Assembly: GCA_020466095.1 (NCBI GenBank)
Contig: CM035806.1
Coordinates: 139,176,475-139,240,474 of the forward strand
Source of the DNA: Chlorops oryzae
Taxonomy: Eukaryota > Arthropoda > Insecta > Diptera > Chloropidae
Direction: 5' to 3'
DNA length: 64,000 nucleotides
The translations under genes and the position numbers were made by a program. The notes below the pieces were generated by a model. That model had not been told where the DNA came from. It made no database searches and saw only the letters and a program-made list of their open reading frames with translations. Of this stretch, positions 12,830-25,141 are shown piece by piece. The stretch's first letter is position 1; each line of letters opens with the position of its first letter.

Positions 12830-13330
12830 TGCGAAAGCGGGAGATGAAGTGAGAGCGCGAGGGAAAAGGAAGAGGAAAGAAAGTCAAATAAAAATGAAAA
12901 AGCTACTTAAGATGATTTCTCCGAAAACGAATTTCCATTTTAGCCGAAGAGGCATACGTAAATTTCAGGCTGAAAATTGAGTAAGACGGGACGAGGATAA
13001 GGCAGGGGGCGTCTGGTGCGCACCGGTCCTTCATTCTCAGCGTTGGAACCATTTGAAAGCTCAGAGACGCATAAAAGGCCAAGGCAGTCAAGCGAAGAGT
13101 GCCTGTTACTGCTACATGAGCGGTACACACACAGCCAAGCACACGAAGAGAGAGAGAGAGAGAGAGAGAGAAATAGAGACATAGTGATAGAGAGAGAGAG
13201 ACAGAGATAAAGATAGAGAGAGATAGAGATAGAGAGAGATAGAGAGAGTTAGAGATAGAAAGAGATAGAGAGAGAGAGAGCGATAGAGAGAAAGAGAAAT
13301 AGAAATCAGGTGAGAGGGATGATGGGAAAA
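12750..13330. repeat. GA-rich purine tracts
   Basis: Two GAGAGA blocks (12750-12870 and 13145-13325), the latter with AGAGATAGAG units. Between them (12880-13140) is ordinary AT-rich DNA. The ORFs on both strands are repeat artefacts. Confidence 0.75.
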
Positions 13331-14633
13331 AAGGAGGGAGGTAGCGTACATCCATTGTTGTTTGCCCACACGTTCACGTATTTCTGAAAAATGTTCTTGC
13401 TCCCCATTAGCGGGGAAAACCGTCTTTTCAACGACCTATGAACTTGAAGAGCTTTCTTAAATTATTCTCCCTTTTTCTTATCCTTTTTCTTGTCATTTTT
13501 GCTTATTGTAATTATTAGCGGTTTTCATTTCGAGTTCAAAATTTCATTTTAATGGAATTCATATTGCGGAGCCCTAAGGTATGCTATTTAATTTCTAATT
13601 CCTTTAAAAATAGGTATATTTTTGAAGCAATTTTTTCCCTCGAGTATAAGAAATTGTGTTATCATATTTACGAGTATAAGTCCAAAATGAGTCAGAAATT
13701 TCAAAAAAAAAAATGTAGGCTCAGAAACATGAATGACTCTGAAATTTATAAGAAATAAGAGGTTCGGTGACATGACATCGAAATAAGTCTGAATTATAAA
13801 GAAAATGTAAGGCTCAGAAGAATTAGTCCAAAGTATGTCTAAAAAGTGTGAGATAAATGAGCTTGTTATGACAGCTCTAACTCTAAATTTCGAAATGAGC
13901 CCGAGATAAATGTGGGAAATAAAAGTCAGATTGTAATTGGAGGTTAAAAAGTCATTTATAACTTTATAACGGATCCATTCGATGTACGAAATCTGATTTA
14001 TACGAGATGAACTTTCCATAAAAGGAAACGCATTCATTTCGGGCTCTTACATGGGCTCATGATGAGAGGACTTCAACTTCGAATTAGGAGTCATATAAGT
14101 ATGACTACTATGGGCCCATTCGGTGTGAACAGAGTCCGGCTAATATATGACGAACTCCATTTTGGGCTCATTATGGGGGATTTTCAACTCTATTGGAGGA
14201 GTCATATATGACTCAGGACTCCGATTGGTTGATCCCAGTCAACCAAAAGAGTTCGCACAGCGCTCTTAAAGAATCCTTTCTTGGATTGCAAATGCCCCTA
14301 AAATGCTCCGAAAGGAGCTACTAATGAGCATTTTTTTCGGGAGAAAAGACCACGGAGCCTTACATGGAGAAAGTGTTCTATTCGAAAATATTCTGATTGC
14401 TAGAATGCTCCTTAAGGGTCTGTTTGGACTCTTTTTCAGTTATAAAAAAAAAAAAAAAAAAAAAAAATTACTCGTTTGGTCTCCCCAAATGCTCCTAGGT
14501 GATGTTTTTTTGAGGCCTTGGTAAAAGCACTGCTTCGAAGAGTTCCGTTAGGACCACTCCGAAAACACTTCGTCAGGACGCTTTCAAAAGAGTCCTTTTA
14601 CACTCATTTTCGGAGCACTCTGAATATGGTTGG

Positions 14634-15177
14634 CAAGGGCGTAGCGAGAGAAAGAGTGCTTTGGTAGCGCTTATATTTGCCACAGTTGTATATTGAGCAA
14701 TTAAAAGACATTAGCCCCAAAAACAATTGGGGGGGCAAGAAGATGTTTAGAGAGTTTTGGACCAAAAACCCAAAAAATCCGAAAAATTCATGAGGTCCGA
14801 TTTCGATGAAAATTTATATATAGAATAAGTGAAAAGTTCTAAGAATTTTGGTACTAAAACTTTTTCAAAAAACTTATTACAACTAGTCCTTTTTGGACCA
14901 GTTTGGAACTAGACCCAAACTAGACCAGTTGTGATCAGTATTTTTAAAATATGTTAGCGTTAAAATTCTTAGATTTTTATACTTATTCTATATATAAATT
15001 TTCATCGAAATCGGACCTCATGAATTTTTCGGATTTTTTGGGTTTCTGGTCCAAAACTCTCTAAACTTCTTCTTGCCCCCCAAATTTTTTTTTCGTTTAA
15101 TGTCTTATGATTGCTCAATATACCACTGTGGCAAATAAAAGCGCTACCAAATCACTCTTTCTCTGGCTACGCCCTTG
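14634..15177. mobile_element. hAT-like foldback element, 544 bp, perfect 8-bp TSD
   Basis: The terminal inverted repeats begin CAAGGGCGTAGC and end GCTACGCCCTTG. They pair over more than 200 bp, through ATATTGAGCAAT and the block around TCCGAAAAATTCATGAGGTC. The target duplication ATGGTTGG is exact at 14626-14633 and 15178-15185. No transposase. hAT affiliation rests on TSD length and the CA..TG ends. Confidence 0.85.
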
Positions 15178-15560
15178 ATGGTTGGTCGGGATGGCATAAG
15201 AGAAGTGAGCATGTATTTGTAAAAATGTTAAAGGAACTCCTCAACCCATTAAGTATGCAACAATTTTTTTAAAGGAGACTTCGAACTCAAATTAAGAGAA
15301 AGAAAAAAAAAACACCGAGTGAAGGAATACGGTTGGAGGTCGAACATATGTATATATATTACAAGGAATTGAAGAATACGCTATTATGCTTGGCGCCTTT
15401 TGTTATGCAAAGAACATATCCGATCACGTGCCAAAAGAAACAATAAAGAGGCGCGAATAGAAGCAACAAGAAACGCTCATCTTTCTTCGGTCTTTGAATG
15501 GAAATGGATAAATCCATTATAAACGCACGTCTGCACACACAATAAAATGGCACACACTGG

Positions 15561-15594
<34 letters not shown>

Positions 15595-18500
15595 TGCGCG
15601 CACAATTTAGACTTTAGAGTTTCCAGTTTGAAGGTCGGAGAAGCTGCTTTCTTCCTGTACTTTACTATATTTGACTTGACTTGAATATTCTTTTGCATTC
15701 TGTTTCTTTTCTTTCGTATTCTCCTTTTGTCCCATTGTGCCTATTATTGGTAGTTTTACTTTCAAACGAGATGAATGCATTCAGCACGTTCAACGATTGT
15801 TGCCGCCTTTTAGGCTATCAACGTAGTTCTTAGCAAATTAATAGCATGAATCGCACGCGCCGAATAAGTGGATATATCCTAACACTCCTCCCCGTTGTCG
15901 GCATCGGCATCGGCATCGGAATCTACACAGGCATCGTCATCCTTCGCAGAAGACAAGTGCTTTTTATTTTCTTTTCGACTATCATCTCAAGAAGTTTGCC
16001 GCGAATTTTTTTTTTTTTTTTGCTTCCTTAAATTCTTTTCTGTACGCCTACTTCCGCTTGCGGTTTCTGCTTCGGTCATTTTTCTACCTCGCATTGAATT
16101 TCAGGTGCATTCGTGAAAGGTGCTTCTTAAAAGGCAAAAGGACGAAGAACAAGACCTGAATGGGCAGAAACGCGAGATAAATGGAAGAAGAGAGCGAGAG
16201 GGCGAGAGGGCGAGAGAAAGACAAGAGAAAGGACGAAGAGAAGAGCAGAGATGAGAAAAGAACGCTGACAAAGAGAGGCCACATAAAAGCCAAAAACTTT
16301 TGCTTTTCGATCTTTTGTTCGGCTAAACGCAAGGTAAATAAAAGCAACGCAACGATAAAACGAAGCCAAAGAGGAAGCGGGCCAACTTTAAGCTAGTTGA
16401 AAAAGTATAAAGCTGGGGGAAAGGAAAAAAAAAACAAATATCGGAACAAGAGAATACAAACAATTGAAGGAGCCGTTTGCATACAACGAAGAAGAAGAAA
16501 AAATCATTCTTTTTTATAATCCGAAAATCCAAAAAAAAACAAAAAAACAAACCTCCCCTCAACTAACGTACAAAACGTTTAATACAATTGTGCACAGTAT
16601 ACTTTTGAGAGTAAATAAAATGAATGTTTTTCTTTAATAAATTTGCACGGATTTAAATTTCTCATTTTCTTTCAATTTGGCTCTTCATCATTGCAATTTG
16701 CATGCAGATTAATGCACAACTTGAAACACACACACGCGCACGCGCACGCGAACGCACACGCACACGTTCAATGACATTGAAGCATGGCACACGGAAGGAT
16801 GTAGCATAGCATAAGGCGTTAAATGAATTGATTACATTTAATTATAATTATATCAGCTGAGATTTTTCTCTACGTCGGAATTCTGTACAGGATTCGTGTC
16901 CTTTTTCATTTGCACAGTGGGACAACATTATGTATGCTTATCGTATACTTTTAACGATTGTCAATCCTTTTCAACAGTAACGTCAACAAATTCGATATCG
17001 TCCTTCTGGATAACTACAATATCGGATTTTTTTCTTTTTAATTCCTTTCTTTGGAAATGAAAATGAACAAAAAAAGAGAAAGAAAGAAAGAACAAACCGA
17101 CATAAACGAGAACCATAAAAATGCCTTATGAGTTAATTTTAATAAAATGAAATCATATTAAAACGACATTTTCTTTTCTCCTCGTTTCTTCCCGGCTCAA
17201 CGCCACACAACTCAGCTCAACTCAACTCAATTCCATTCAATTCAATTCAATTGCATTTTACCCGGCTTTGCTGCAGACGAATGGAATCGACTCGAATCGA
17301 ATCGAATCGATTCGATCAAATCTTATAGCGAAAAGAAAGCGGCAGAAAAAATAAAAAATAAAAAAGAAGGAAAACTGCACTTTGGATTTCGTGGTTGTAG
17401 CAAATGCCGCCATAAAATATTCAAAGAACGTAGGCGTGTAAAAAAAAAGTCGTACCAACGAGTTGAAACGGATGAACGAGGAACGGGGACGACGGGGCGC
17501 GCAGAGTAAAATTATTCAAAGAATTTCGTCCAATATCTTTGGTATGCGAACCTAACTGTATCCCTTACCCATTTGCGTCGAACCTCTTCCTTCCCCTTCA
17601 CTGACACCACAACCGCCGACGCACCTCCTCTGACGCCCCCGTGCACAGTCGCATTTACAATGGCTTCGCAACCGTAGTTTCGCGTTCTTTCTTCGCTCGC
17701 CGTATGCCACTCTTGGCTTGCGTTTTGTGCATTCTATTCATTGTGCCTCCCATAAATATGTTACAAATTTTGTATGTGTATTGCGACATTAAGCCTAAAC
17801 TCGACATAATTCCGCTTGCACAAACTCAGCTTGACGTGCGCTTTCTTCCTGCGACTTGACTAAAGGACCATACGGGCGACGGGCGACGGACGACGGACGA
17901 CTGAGTGACAGAAAGACTGACTGTTCGGTTTCCGTTTCCGTTTGTCCAACGTTCGAATGAACTTCCGGGAAAAATCTTGCAATGCGCTATAATCCTTGAG
18001 ATGGTTTTAAGTGACTTGGAAATGCACGGAAAGAATTCTTTCTGTCCATTTTAATTAAGTTCGGGGTTTTCTCTCTTTTTTTATGATTTTTTTTTTTCAT
18101 AATAATTATGGTTTTTTTTTCAAACTTTTGTTAATGATTTTTCTCAGTGTATTGGTTTTTTTTTTTTTTTTGCTTTTCTTTTTTCGTATGCTTAGGTTAA
18201 GCTCGATTCAGTCTGGAATTGTAGAGGCAATAAGATTCTTACTGACTTGCCTTTTTAGCAAAATCTGCTCATGCAGCAGCAGATGGTGATTTTGTTGTTG
18301 CAGCTGCAATTGCTCTTCTTATTGTTGCCGTTGCCGTTGTTGTTGTTGTTGTTGCTGTTGCTGTCGTTGTTGTTTTTGTCGTTTCTGCCTTTGTTGTTGA
18401 TGATGGCACATTGCTGTGTCGAATTTGGCACTTGGCCAACAAAATTTTCAGGCATAAAATACAAAATACACTGCGATTAGAGTAAAGTGAAGCTCATACG

Positions 18501-19860
18501 GAGACCCACGCATACGCTAGAACACGCACACACGCACGCCCCCGCACACACACACACACACACACCCCTACACATCCATTTATAGGCTCATGGAGGCATC
18601 TATCGTTTGTGCTGGTGTTTTGTTTAAGCGCAAAATGGATTTATACATGCCTACATATCCGGTCCCGCGTGCGTGTGTTTGTGTGCCTGTACGTGTGCAC
18701 GCCTATAGGAAATATAAAACGTTCGAGATAAAATTTTCGTAACGTGCTTTTCGCCGCTGCTTGCTTTTGTTTTTTGTTTTTTGGTTTTTGTTATTTTTTG
18801 ATTTCTTGTCTTTTTTTTGTGCTTTTCTGATGCGTTTTGTGGCAAAGGCAATTCGTTTCGATGTTGTGCGATCAGAACTTATTACAAAATGGCATCTGTC
18901 AGTCTGTATGTCTGTCTGCGTCTGTTTGTACGTACCGTTTTGACTGAGCTGTAAGCGAAGCGCAAATCGTTTGACTGACTGACTGACTGACTGAATGTCT
19001 ATCTCTCTGTCTGTCCGTCCGCCCGTCCGTCCAGCTGCGGCGCTGCCTAAGCCTTCGCTTTCGCCTCCGACAACAACGACTGCGTCTGAGCCTAAATTAC
19101 CGCCTGTGAGCCTATTTATTTTCCTGCCAACAAATAACGACCATTGCCTCCGTGTGGCTGTGCGTGTGTGCTTCTCCGTCTGTGTCTACGTTCGGTTACT
19201 CGTTTTCCGCAGGCGAATCTTCCGCATCTGAAGCGGTACGACACTCTGACATTCGCTTTTTTCCTGCATGCGAATTGAGCTTCCCGTTGCTTGTTTTCTT
19301 TTCTTTTTTTTTTTTTTTTGTTTTTGTCAACATGCTTGTCCATACATATGTATGCATGTGTGCATGTATTCATGAGTGTGCATGTGTGTGTGTGTTCGGT
19401 GTTTGTTAGGTTGAGTGGCTTAAAACCAGCGGGAGGTCATAGATGAGTACTCGTAATATTTTCAAAATCCAACGAAGCGCAAATGGGTAAACAAGGGATT
19501 CAAATGAAATTGAAGTATTTTCAAATTCTTCTTTTTCTCTGCTTTCTTGCTCTCGCCCTCCACTCGCCACTTTTCTCTTCTCCCACCAGTTAAGCTATTT
19601 TTCTGAACAATCAAAGGTGTATGTCACCAAAAGGCGCCTAAATTCAGGCAACAACATGTGCATAGCATGAAAATTCGTCAGCGCATTGCAATCGTTCAGT
19701 GACAAAAAAAAAAAAAAAATTCTCACATTAAATCGCCTTCAATTTAAAACTCTCAGTTAAAAAAAATTTATCCTCTTAACTCAAGCATGGAACTATTGAA
19801 AATAAATGAAAGATCAAACGCCTTTAGACTCGCATTTATTTCATTTTGTTCACTACTCAA
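15178..19860. other. Intergenic, low-complexity, no gene seen
   Basis: Contains (CA)n at about 15560-15589 and 18546-18565, a GCGCACGCGCACGCG patch near 16736-16762, TTCAATTCAATTCAATT near 17236-17251, a CGAATCGAATCGAATCG tract near 17290-17310, poly-T runs, and (GTTGTT)n near 18338-18375. No coding signal. Confidence 0.6.
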
Positions 19861-19864
19861 TCCC

Positions 19865-20328
19865 TCTCTATGTATCTCACTGTCCCTCTCTCTCTCGCCC
19901 TCTCTCCTCCCTCCCTCTCCTACTCTACCATCTCTCCCCTATTATCTCTCTCATCTCTCCCTCTCTCCCTCTCTCCAAGCTCTTTCCCTCTCCTCTCTCC
20001 CTCTCTTCTCTTCTCTCGCTCTCTCCTCTTCCTCTCTCTCCTCTATCCTTCTCTCCTCTCTCTCTCTCTTCCTCTCTCTCATCTACTCTCTCTATCTCTC
20101 TCACCCTCTCTCTCTCTCTCTCTTTCGTCCCCTCTCTCTCCCACTCTCTCTATCCTACTCCCTCTCTCCCACTCTCTCTCCCCCTCTCTCAATCTCTCTC
20201 CTCCCTCTCTATACCTCTCTGCTCCCTCTCTATATAACTCTCTCTCACTCTCCCTCTCAACCCCCATCTCTTTCCCTCTCTCACTGCCACTCTCTCTCTC
20301 TCTCTCTCTGTCCCCCTCTCTTCGTATT
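19865..20328. repeat. 460-bp polypyrimidine (CT-rich) tract
   Basis: CTCTCTCCC-type words dominate the + strand. All three forward frames stay open (up to 214 codons) only because the tract lacks purine-rich stop codons. Confidence 0.8.
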
Positions 20329-22032
20329 TACCCCAACCTCCGGTTTACATACGTGTAGACGAGTGACAAAGAAACTACTGGTAAGCTCAGAAAACTCGGA
20401 AAAGTCTAAAAACTGTTGCTGTTTAATTTGAGTCCTTAGCCGTAAATCCTTGCAGGATTATGGCGCGTATTATCGGCTTCGGCTGCTGCAGGTACCTGCT
20501 CTCTCGTCGACTTATATTGACCTTGAAGCAGCAGAGACCTTACAACGACAGGAGCAGCAACAACCGAAACTTCGACTGCTGCCCACAACAAAGTTTCGTC
20601 CTTTCAGTGCATATCGCCATCGACGACGATTTGCTGGCGATGTGGACGGCGTCAGCGCTGTTCTATGACGATGTTAGTGGTCCATGGGCGACGGAGAGGG
20701 GTGTTGCCAACTTTTCAGTCGTCCATGCCATACCATGTTTGCTTTTGGCCAATATTATTGTTTTAGACTTTAAATAAAACTTTTGCCGAAATCGGAATTT
20801 TCGCAAATGTTTGCCTTGAGCTTTTTGCTGTTAGCCCTTTTTGCATACCTCCCCGCCTCTTCTGCTCGCTCAATCTCTGTCTCGCCATCACTTTCTCTGA
20901 CGAACTTTTTGGCCGCTTTTTTCGTCTGTTAAAAATTTTGTTGTTGCTATTGTTGTTTTTTTTTATTTTTTTTTTTTTTTTTTTAGCTGCTGTTGCTAGG
21001 ATTTTTCCCCGTCATCGTTTCTACGTCGGTCTCTTTAGAATCTCTTGTCTTCTATGTATTAGTCTAACTCGTAAGTTATGATTGTGGTCGTCTATGGCCG
21101 TGTCCACATCCGCTCTGTTGAAGCAAGCATGCACTTGGGCTCTCGGTTAAGAAACGTTCCCTCCTACCTCGTCCCTTCGGTAATTGTTCCTATCTGTAGA
21201 GCAAATAGTTTCTTCGAACATTTCTCGTTGTTTTGAATGTTGTATTTGATTGTTCATTGTCCTTCGTGCTGTTGTCGGTACTTTTACCATCCTCCACGTT
21301 GTCCTTTTGCATACCCACTCCCCCTCATTCGCTCCTGTAACTGTGTGATTTTCGGACGGTGTCTTGACTGTTTGGTGCGACGCTTTTCGACGTAACGTTA
21401 GCGGATTACAATCATAAGCGAAAATTAATGAAATATTTACCAAGGGGCAACGCCTTCCATTCTGCAGATTGCCTGAAAATGGATTCGCTACGAATGGACG
21501 TACGGCCCCCATTGAGTGTCGCAGCAATAATGAAATCTGGCAACTGATATTTTTTTAGCACTATTTTCTGATTACTTTAAAGAATATTATTTTCCTTTCT
21601 GTAGCGAGGAATATTTCTTAAGGCAAACAACGTTGATGTATTTTTTTTTTTTTTGTGTTCTAATAATTTCCTCTTTTTCTTCTGCATATCTTAACTATCA
21701 GTGGAGCATAAGGCTGCTTCGATTCGGTTTCGTTTCATCAAGACGTTTTCGCATTGATAAGGCATCTCTTAAATCTTTGTTGCAGCTGCCGTACCAGGTC
21801 GATGACTCGCATGATAGCCAACCGAACCCCCTTTGAAATGGAATTTCTATTGATGGTTTTTTCACTGCTCAAACATCAAAGTACTGGAGATAAAAGGAAA
21901 TTTGTGAAAATGGTGAAAATGTGTAAATCGGCGTCTTAATTGTGTAAGTAAGCTATGCAAGCAAGAACTGATCCATATGTACCTACCGATTTTGGTAAAG
22001 AATGCCTCCGAGAATACGCGCACCGCATTCCG
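20329..22032. other. Intergenic, no recognisable gene
   Basis: Poly-T tracts (20958-20982, 21640-21655) and scattered CAGCAG words. A 126-codon frame on the minus strand (21147-21527) has no recognisable domain or partner exons. Confidence 0.5.
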
Positions 22033-22238
22033 TCAAGCTAGCTCAACTCCTTCGATAAGAAAACTGTATACGACAAACACGTAGGCAGACAGACAGAAGG
22101 ATGATTAAATCGAATCTCCTGGTAACGCTGATCATTTCTACATACATATATATTTTGGTCTATCTCGACTGGTTCTGGGTGTTACGCACAACCATAAAAA
22201 CGCAATACACCCCCGACACAGAGTGTGTGGGGTTTAAG
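22033..22238 (-). mobile_element. Helentron/mini-me-like fragment, family A copy 3
   Basis: Only the (GTCY)-bearing 5' quarter is present, from AGCTCAACTCCTTCGATAAG to the ACAGAGTGTGTGGGG end, with several point changes. Confidence 0.65.
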
Positions 22239-23218
22239 AAACAATCCGCAATTGCGGAACTTCGACGGAGCAAAAAAAGAAAGAATCTAAAACATTTGAA
22301 ATATTTTAAATCGCAAAAGCAAAGCTCTTAATAAAAACGTAAGCTAAACAATTGAATAATCACTTGATATGTTACTAAAAACTTTTATCGTTGTACTATA
22401 CAAATACATATATATTATTTATGTAAAGTTAAGCATATGTAACTAAATTCCAAATTTGCCAAATGCGTCGTGCCTCTTCGAAGTTCAAGGCTTCGCTTTC
22501 GAGTATTTGCCTGATAAGAAGGCGGGCTCCCAAGGCTGAACAGGGATCGAGGGGTCTCTAATACGATTAGTCTGAGCCCAGACTTCAGATCGTTCTTACG
22601 AATTATGAGTCATCAATTTCTTTCTCAAACACATGTAGTCCGCGACTAAAGGCAGAGGACGGGGGGGAAAAAGTTGTTTCCTTTTTCCGTTGGATAGCGT
22701 TAAAAAAATTGGTTTTGTTTTTTTTTTTTGTTTTTTGCAGCGAAATAAAACGAACAAAATCCGCAGTTCCTAGAAATAGAAAGTAAAGTGAAATTATACG
22801 ATGGAAAATAAATTCAATAAAAATGAATTTTATTTTCCTTTTCTTCCACTCAAGGTTCGTGAGGCTTTCGAGATTTCTACTTGACACATTTCGCAAGCGA
22901 GAGTGCAAATGTTCCAATTTATCAGTGGCCTTAGGAAATTCATTATTTATTATTATTGTAATTTTTTTTTTTTTTTTTTTTGATAAATGTAATGCGACGC
23001 AGTCTTCTCCATTTATACACGTTTAACCTTGTTTAGAGGTTTTATATAAAGGTTGTCCATCCGAGTATTGACGGTGGAGAAAATCTCGAGATTAAAGATT
23101 CAAGTAAAAAAATCGAGTAGAAAAGTGAGAAAATTAGGGATGGGATGTTTCTGAAATATCGATACGAAGTGTTTGAGTAATATTTCAAATTTTTTATATA
23201 TGGAAAACTGATACTTTT

Positions 23219-23366
23219 GAGGGTCCATCTCCAGTTTTGGCAGAAACAAAAAACTTCATAAAAAAAAAACGCTTCAGAAATGAATCAGAAATTTTCTCAA
23301 GTGTTTTTTGTTTTATATGAAGTTTTTCATTACTGTTTCATTTCTAACAGAACTGGAGAGAGCCTC
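23219..23366. mobile_element. Short foldback MITE, copy 2
   Basis: Matches the element at 5527: CATCTCCAGTTTTGGCAGAAA at the left, CTGGAGAGAGCCTC at the right, and the shared AACGCTTCAGAAATGAA core. It is longer by about 40 bp of interior. Confidence 0.55.
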
Positions 23367-24301
23367 TAATGCAGTATCGAAGAACGATATTTTTGTTTTG
23401 AAGATTCTCTAAATTTTTAACAAATGAACGGTTTATTTTGTATAGGTACACAAACTAATAACCATGGTATTTAAGTGCCATAAACCGGGCTTCTTCAACA
23501 AAAACTAATTGATATATCGATAAATAGCTTTTTACTCGGATCGATACATTTTGATAATGCGTTCAGTCGAAACTATTGAAAGTGAGATTTTTTTTTAGAT
23601 ATCGCCCATCCCTAGAGGAGAGGAAAACAATATATTTTAAGCTGAAGACTGGTTTTTTTTAAAAGCTATTCGAGAAATATAGCTTTATAATGTGGTATAA
23701 ATTTCAGATATGAAATATTCTCATTGCAATAAACCTTGGCAACTATTTCTATGAACATTCCTATTGAGCAAAAAGACTATTTACTGCCCTCGAGCAAAAT
23801 GAATATTTAATAAAAAAAAAAAAAAAAAAAACAGAGCAGTACCGAGTAAAGTATTTTTAGGCTTTCCCTGCGAATTCCATTTTTACACAATGCCATTCTA
23901 CCTTGAATGAAAGACATGGGGTGCAAAGTTTTAAACCGAGCTGTGTAGAGAAATGAATGGATCAGCCAGGAGACATTTCTATCTCTTTAAAAGTCTGTGC
24001 TCTGCTTATTTCGCTACACCGCTTGCCTAAAGACTCACTTCCCCAGGATATTAATCCAGTTTAAAATGGCATCGTGCATAAAATTCCAATATAACAGCCT
24101 TTATCAATGCCGCAAATGGATATCTTCATGTGGAATAATTTTTCGGAGAATAAATACATACATACATATATTGAGTACGTGGAACTTTGAGTTGAATTAA
24201 AATTTGTTGGAATAAGAACATCCATATGTATGAATATATGTATGTACGTATATGTGTATACCATATGAAAATAGCAAGTTCGCAAATCTGTAAGCGGAAA
24301 T

Positions 24302-24477
24302 TGATAAGTCTTTCTGCTAGTTAAAGTGACCGAAAAATATTGAAATAATAAAGCAAGAAATACAAAAACTATGATTTAAGCCCTGAAATTACTAGCAAAT
24401 TATTTTGATATAAATGCCTCTACAGAAACTATTTTTAAGGTGGCCAGATAAAATAAAAATTCGTAGTTTTATGATAG
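24302..24477 (+). promoter_or_regulatory. Candidate GATA-factor sites upstream of Hml
   Basis: Three WGATAR matches sit 360-535 bp upstream of the TATA box: TGATAA at 24302-24307, AGATAA at 24446-24451 and TGATAG at 24472-24477. Drosophila hemocyte genes are commonly driven by the GATA factor Serpent. The matches are short and the region is AT-rich, so chance is a real alternative. Confidence 0.3.
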
Positions 24478-24835
24478 GGCTCTTCCCTTGAACGTTTATT
24501 TGCCTCGAAAAACTTCGAAAACTCGTAACGCAGGAAAGCTTAGAAATTAATGAACGAAGCTTTGTATGAAAAATGTTTCATTTTGTTGCCTCTTTCAATG
24601 TAAAAAATTATGTGTTCCCTCGATCGAGTTGTTCCCTCAACCCCAAAAATGCACTGTGCAATTTTTTCTTACAATCTGGTAACCCTTAAATCCTACTGAA
24701 CTACTTCTTAAGACCTTGATCGTCGATCGTCAGCGAAACTTTTCGCAGAAAAAAAAAAAAATTAAATTAACGATATCAAAGAATACTCTTCGCTCTCGCT
24801 CCCACTTAAAGAGTGCTCGAATTTTCGCGGGGTTC

Positions 24836-24870
24836 TATAAAAGGCCGAGCACAGCATCGAACCACTTAGT
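24836..24870 (+). promoter_or_regulatory. Hml: Hml core promoter: TATA box and initiator
   Basis: TATAAAAGG lies at 24836-24844. A TTAGTA initiator-like site has its A at 24868, 32 bases after the first T of the TATA box, which is normal spacing for fly promoters. It lies 274 bp upstream of the Hml ATG, so the first exon carries a 5' leader of about that length. The start site is inferred, not observed. Confidence 0.7.
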
Positions 24871-25141
24871 AGTCACGTTCGCGCGCGCGCTCAATGAGCG
24901 ATTTTTTCTCTTTAAATTGTAATTTCAGTTTTTTATTAACCGTTTCGGAGCTTAAAGGTGTTCAAAAAAACAATTTTACCGCATGTGCTTAAGGATATTA
25001 TGTATCGGTAGTATTAAGTGTGAAGGATATACCTATTTTGTATCCGCTTAATACGATCAATTTAAACTGAAGCAAAAAAAAAAAATTAAAAATAATAAAA
25101 ATAATATTAAAATAATTTTAAAGACTCCGAATTTCGGAAAT
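24868..25141 (+). promoter_or_regulatory. Hml: Hml 5' leader with three upstream ORFs
   Basis: Between the inferred start site and the Hml ATG there are three AUGs. One uORF has 33 codons including stop (24894-24992), one has 23 codons (24983-25051), and a minimal ATG-3-codon ORF starts at 25000. All stop before the main ATG. The main ATG context (GGAAATATG) is A-rich, as is usual in flies. Confidence 0.5.

Noticed and set aside
12903..13369. 150-codon minus-strand frame with Ser-Leu repeats
   Set aside because: Comes from the GA tract; no domain.
13588..14037. 149-codon minus-strand hydrophobic frame
   Set aside because: Lies on diverged GAGTCAGAAAT/AAATGAGTC-type repeated words in AT-rich DNA. 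No conserved motif.
19787..20431. 214-codon frame of Ser/Leu/Pro
   Set aside because: Pyrimidine tract artefact; three frames are open at once and there is no start context or splice partner.
21147..21527. 126-codon minus-strand frame
   Set aside because: Not low complexity, but no recognisable motif, no signal peptide and no flanking exons. It could be chance; a translated search with a conserved hit would change this.
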